Assembly (NCBI GenBank): GCA_965238045.1
Contig: CBDEGU010000005.1
Location: 62,001 to 126,000, forward strand
Origin: CBDEGU01 sp965238045
GTDB taxonomy: Bacteria > Acidobacteriota > Terriglobia > Bryobacterales > UBA6623
Direction: 5' to 3'
Length of the DNA: 64,000 nt
Shown: in pieces, positions 63,949-64,000 of the stretch
How the letters are laid out: every line of letters starts with the position of its first letter
Position numbering within the stretch: position 1 is the first letter of the stretch
Notes under the pieces: generated by a model
Seen by the model: the letters and a program-made list of their open reading frames with translations, nothing else
Told to the model about the DNA's origin: nothing
Databases searched by the model: none
Program-made: the position numbers and the translations under genes

Positions 63949-64000
63949 ATGATTCTGACCCTCACATTGAACCCGGCGATCGACCTGACGATTCAGACCG
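63949..64000 (+). CDS. PfkB-family sugar kinase (1-phosphofructokinase type), start only
   Basis: The first 17 codons, 'MILTLTLNPAIDLTIQT', are inside the window. 'LTLNPAID' is the characteristic opening of 1-phosphofructokinase/tagatose-6-phosphate kinase (FruK/LacC) proteins. The window ends here, so the substrate and integrity cannot be judged. Confidence 0.75.
   Translation, partial: MILTLTLNPAIDLTIQT

Overview
This is a GC-rich, gene-dense bacterial window. The gene content fits a free-living or host-associated Acidobacteriota bacterium (Bryobacter/Solibacter-like). Supporting features are an Oar-type TonB-dependent receptor with a carboxypeptidase-regulatory N-terminus, DUF1080 and DUF4159 proteins, PQQ-type propellers, a Ser/Thr kinase with a WD40-like (PD40) tail, a hybrid histidine kinase with a propeller-type sensor, a sulfatase, and the lysine/arginine-rich 'NAKKSTGPRT' protein family. 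The assignment is inference from gene content; no rRNA or other marker gene is present. No tRNA, rRNA or CRISPR array was found.

Layout. 0-2.3 kb: end of a CocE-type hydrolase and two amidohydrolases (the second frameshifted). 2.3-4.4 kb: a lower-GC accessory gene of unknown function that abuts a sulfatase gene lacking its 5' end. 5.8-7.4 kb: a complete IS1182-family element with CTAG target duplication, sitting inside codon 7 of a secreted sugar-hydrolase-like gene. 9-17.6 kb: a PQQ-like propeller protein, DUF6526, glnB-glnD (nitrogen signalling), DUF1080, a PKD protein and an aldose epimerase-like protein. 17.6-24.8 kb: small hypotheticals, a TonB receptor cut in half by an IS5-family element, and a sialidase/BNR-like gene starting at the other IS end.

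24.8-34.4 kb: the biological centre of the window. Eight co-directional minus-strand genes, read as mgsA-mgsB-mgsC-mgdB-mgdC-mgdD-mgdA-gmaS, form a complete N-methylglutamate pathway for methylamine. GmaS makes gamma-glutamylmethylamide, MgsABC makes N-methylglutamate, and MgdABCD oxidises it to glutamate and a one-carbon unit. mgdA is displaced relative to the usual order, and two of the subunits carry in-frame minisatellite insertions.

34.5-49.9 kb: a TIM-barrel epimerase, a frameshifted BNR protein, an HpcH/HpaI aldolase, a di-haem cytochrome c plus PQQ dehydrogenase pair, an RpoD-like sigma factor, an MFS anion transporter, an M20 amidohydrolase, a frameshifted GT2-GT4 fusion glycosyltransferase and a nitrilase-family hydrolase. 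50-56.7 kb: a hybrid histidine kinase with most of its propeller missing, a nest of dead mobile-element pieces, and members of a MITE-like palindromic repeat (three copies in the window) around a DUF4159 gene. 57-64 kb: a large Ser/Thr kinase, a lipocalin-like lipoprotein, a 2.3-kb C-rich repeat-filled spacer, YjbQ, and the start of a PfkB sugar kinase.

Several genes are broken: three single-base frameshifts, two IS disruptions, one 5' truncation and one internal loss. Most of the broken genes encode exported carbohydrate-related proteins, whereas the nitrogen and methylamine genes are intact.
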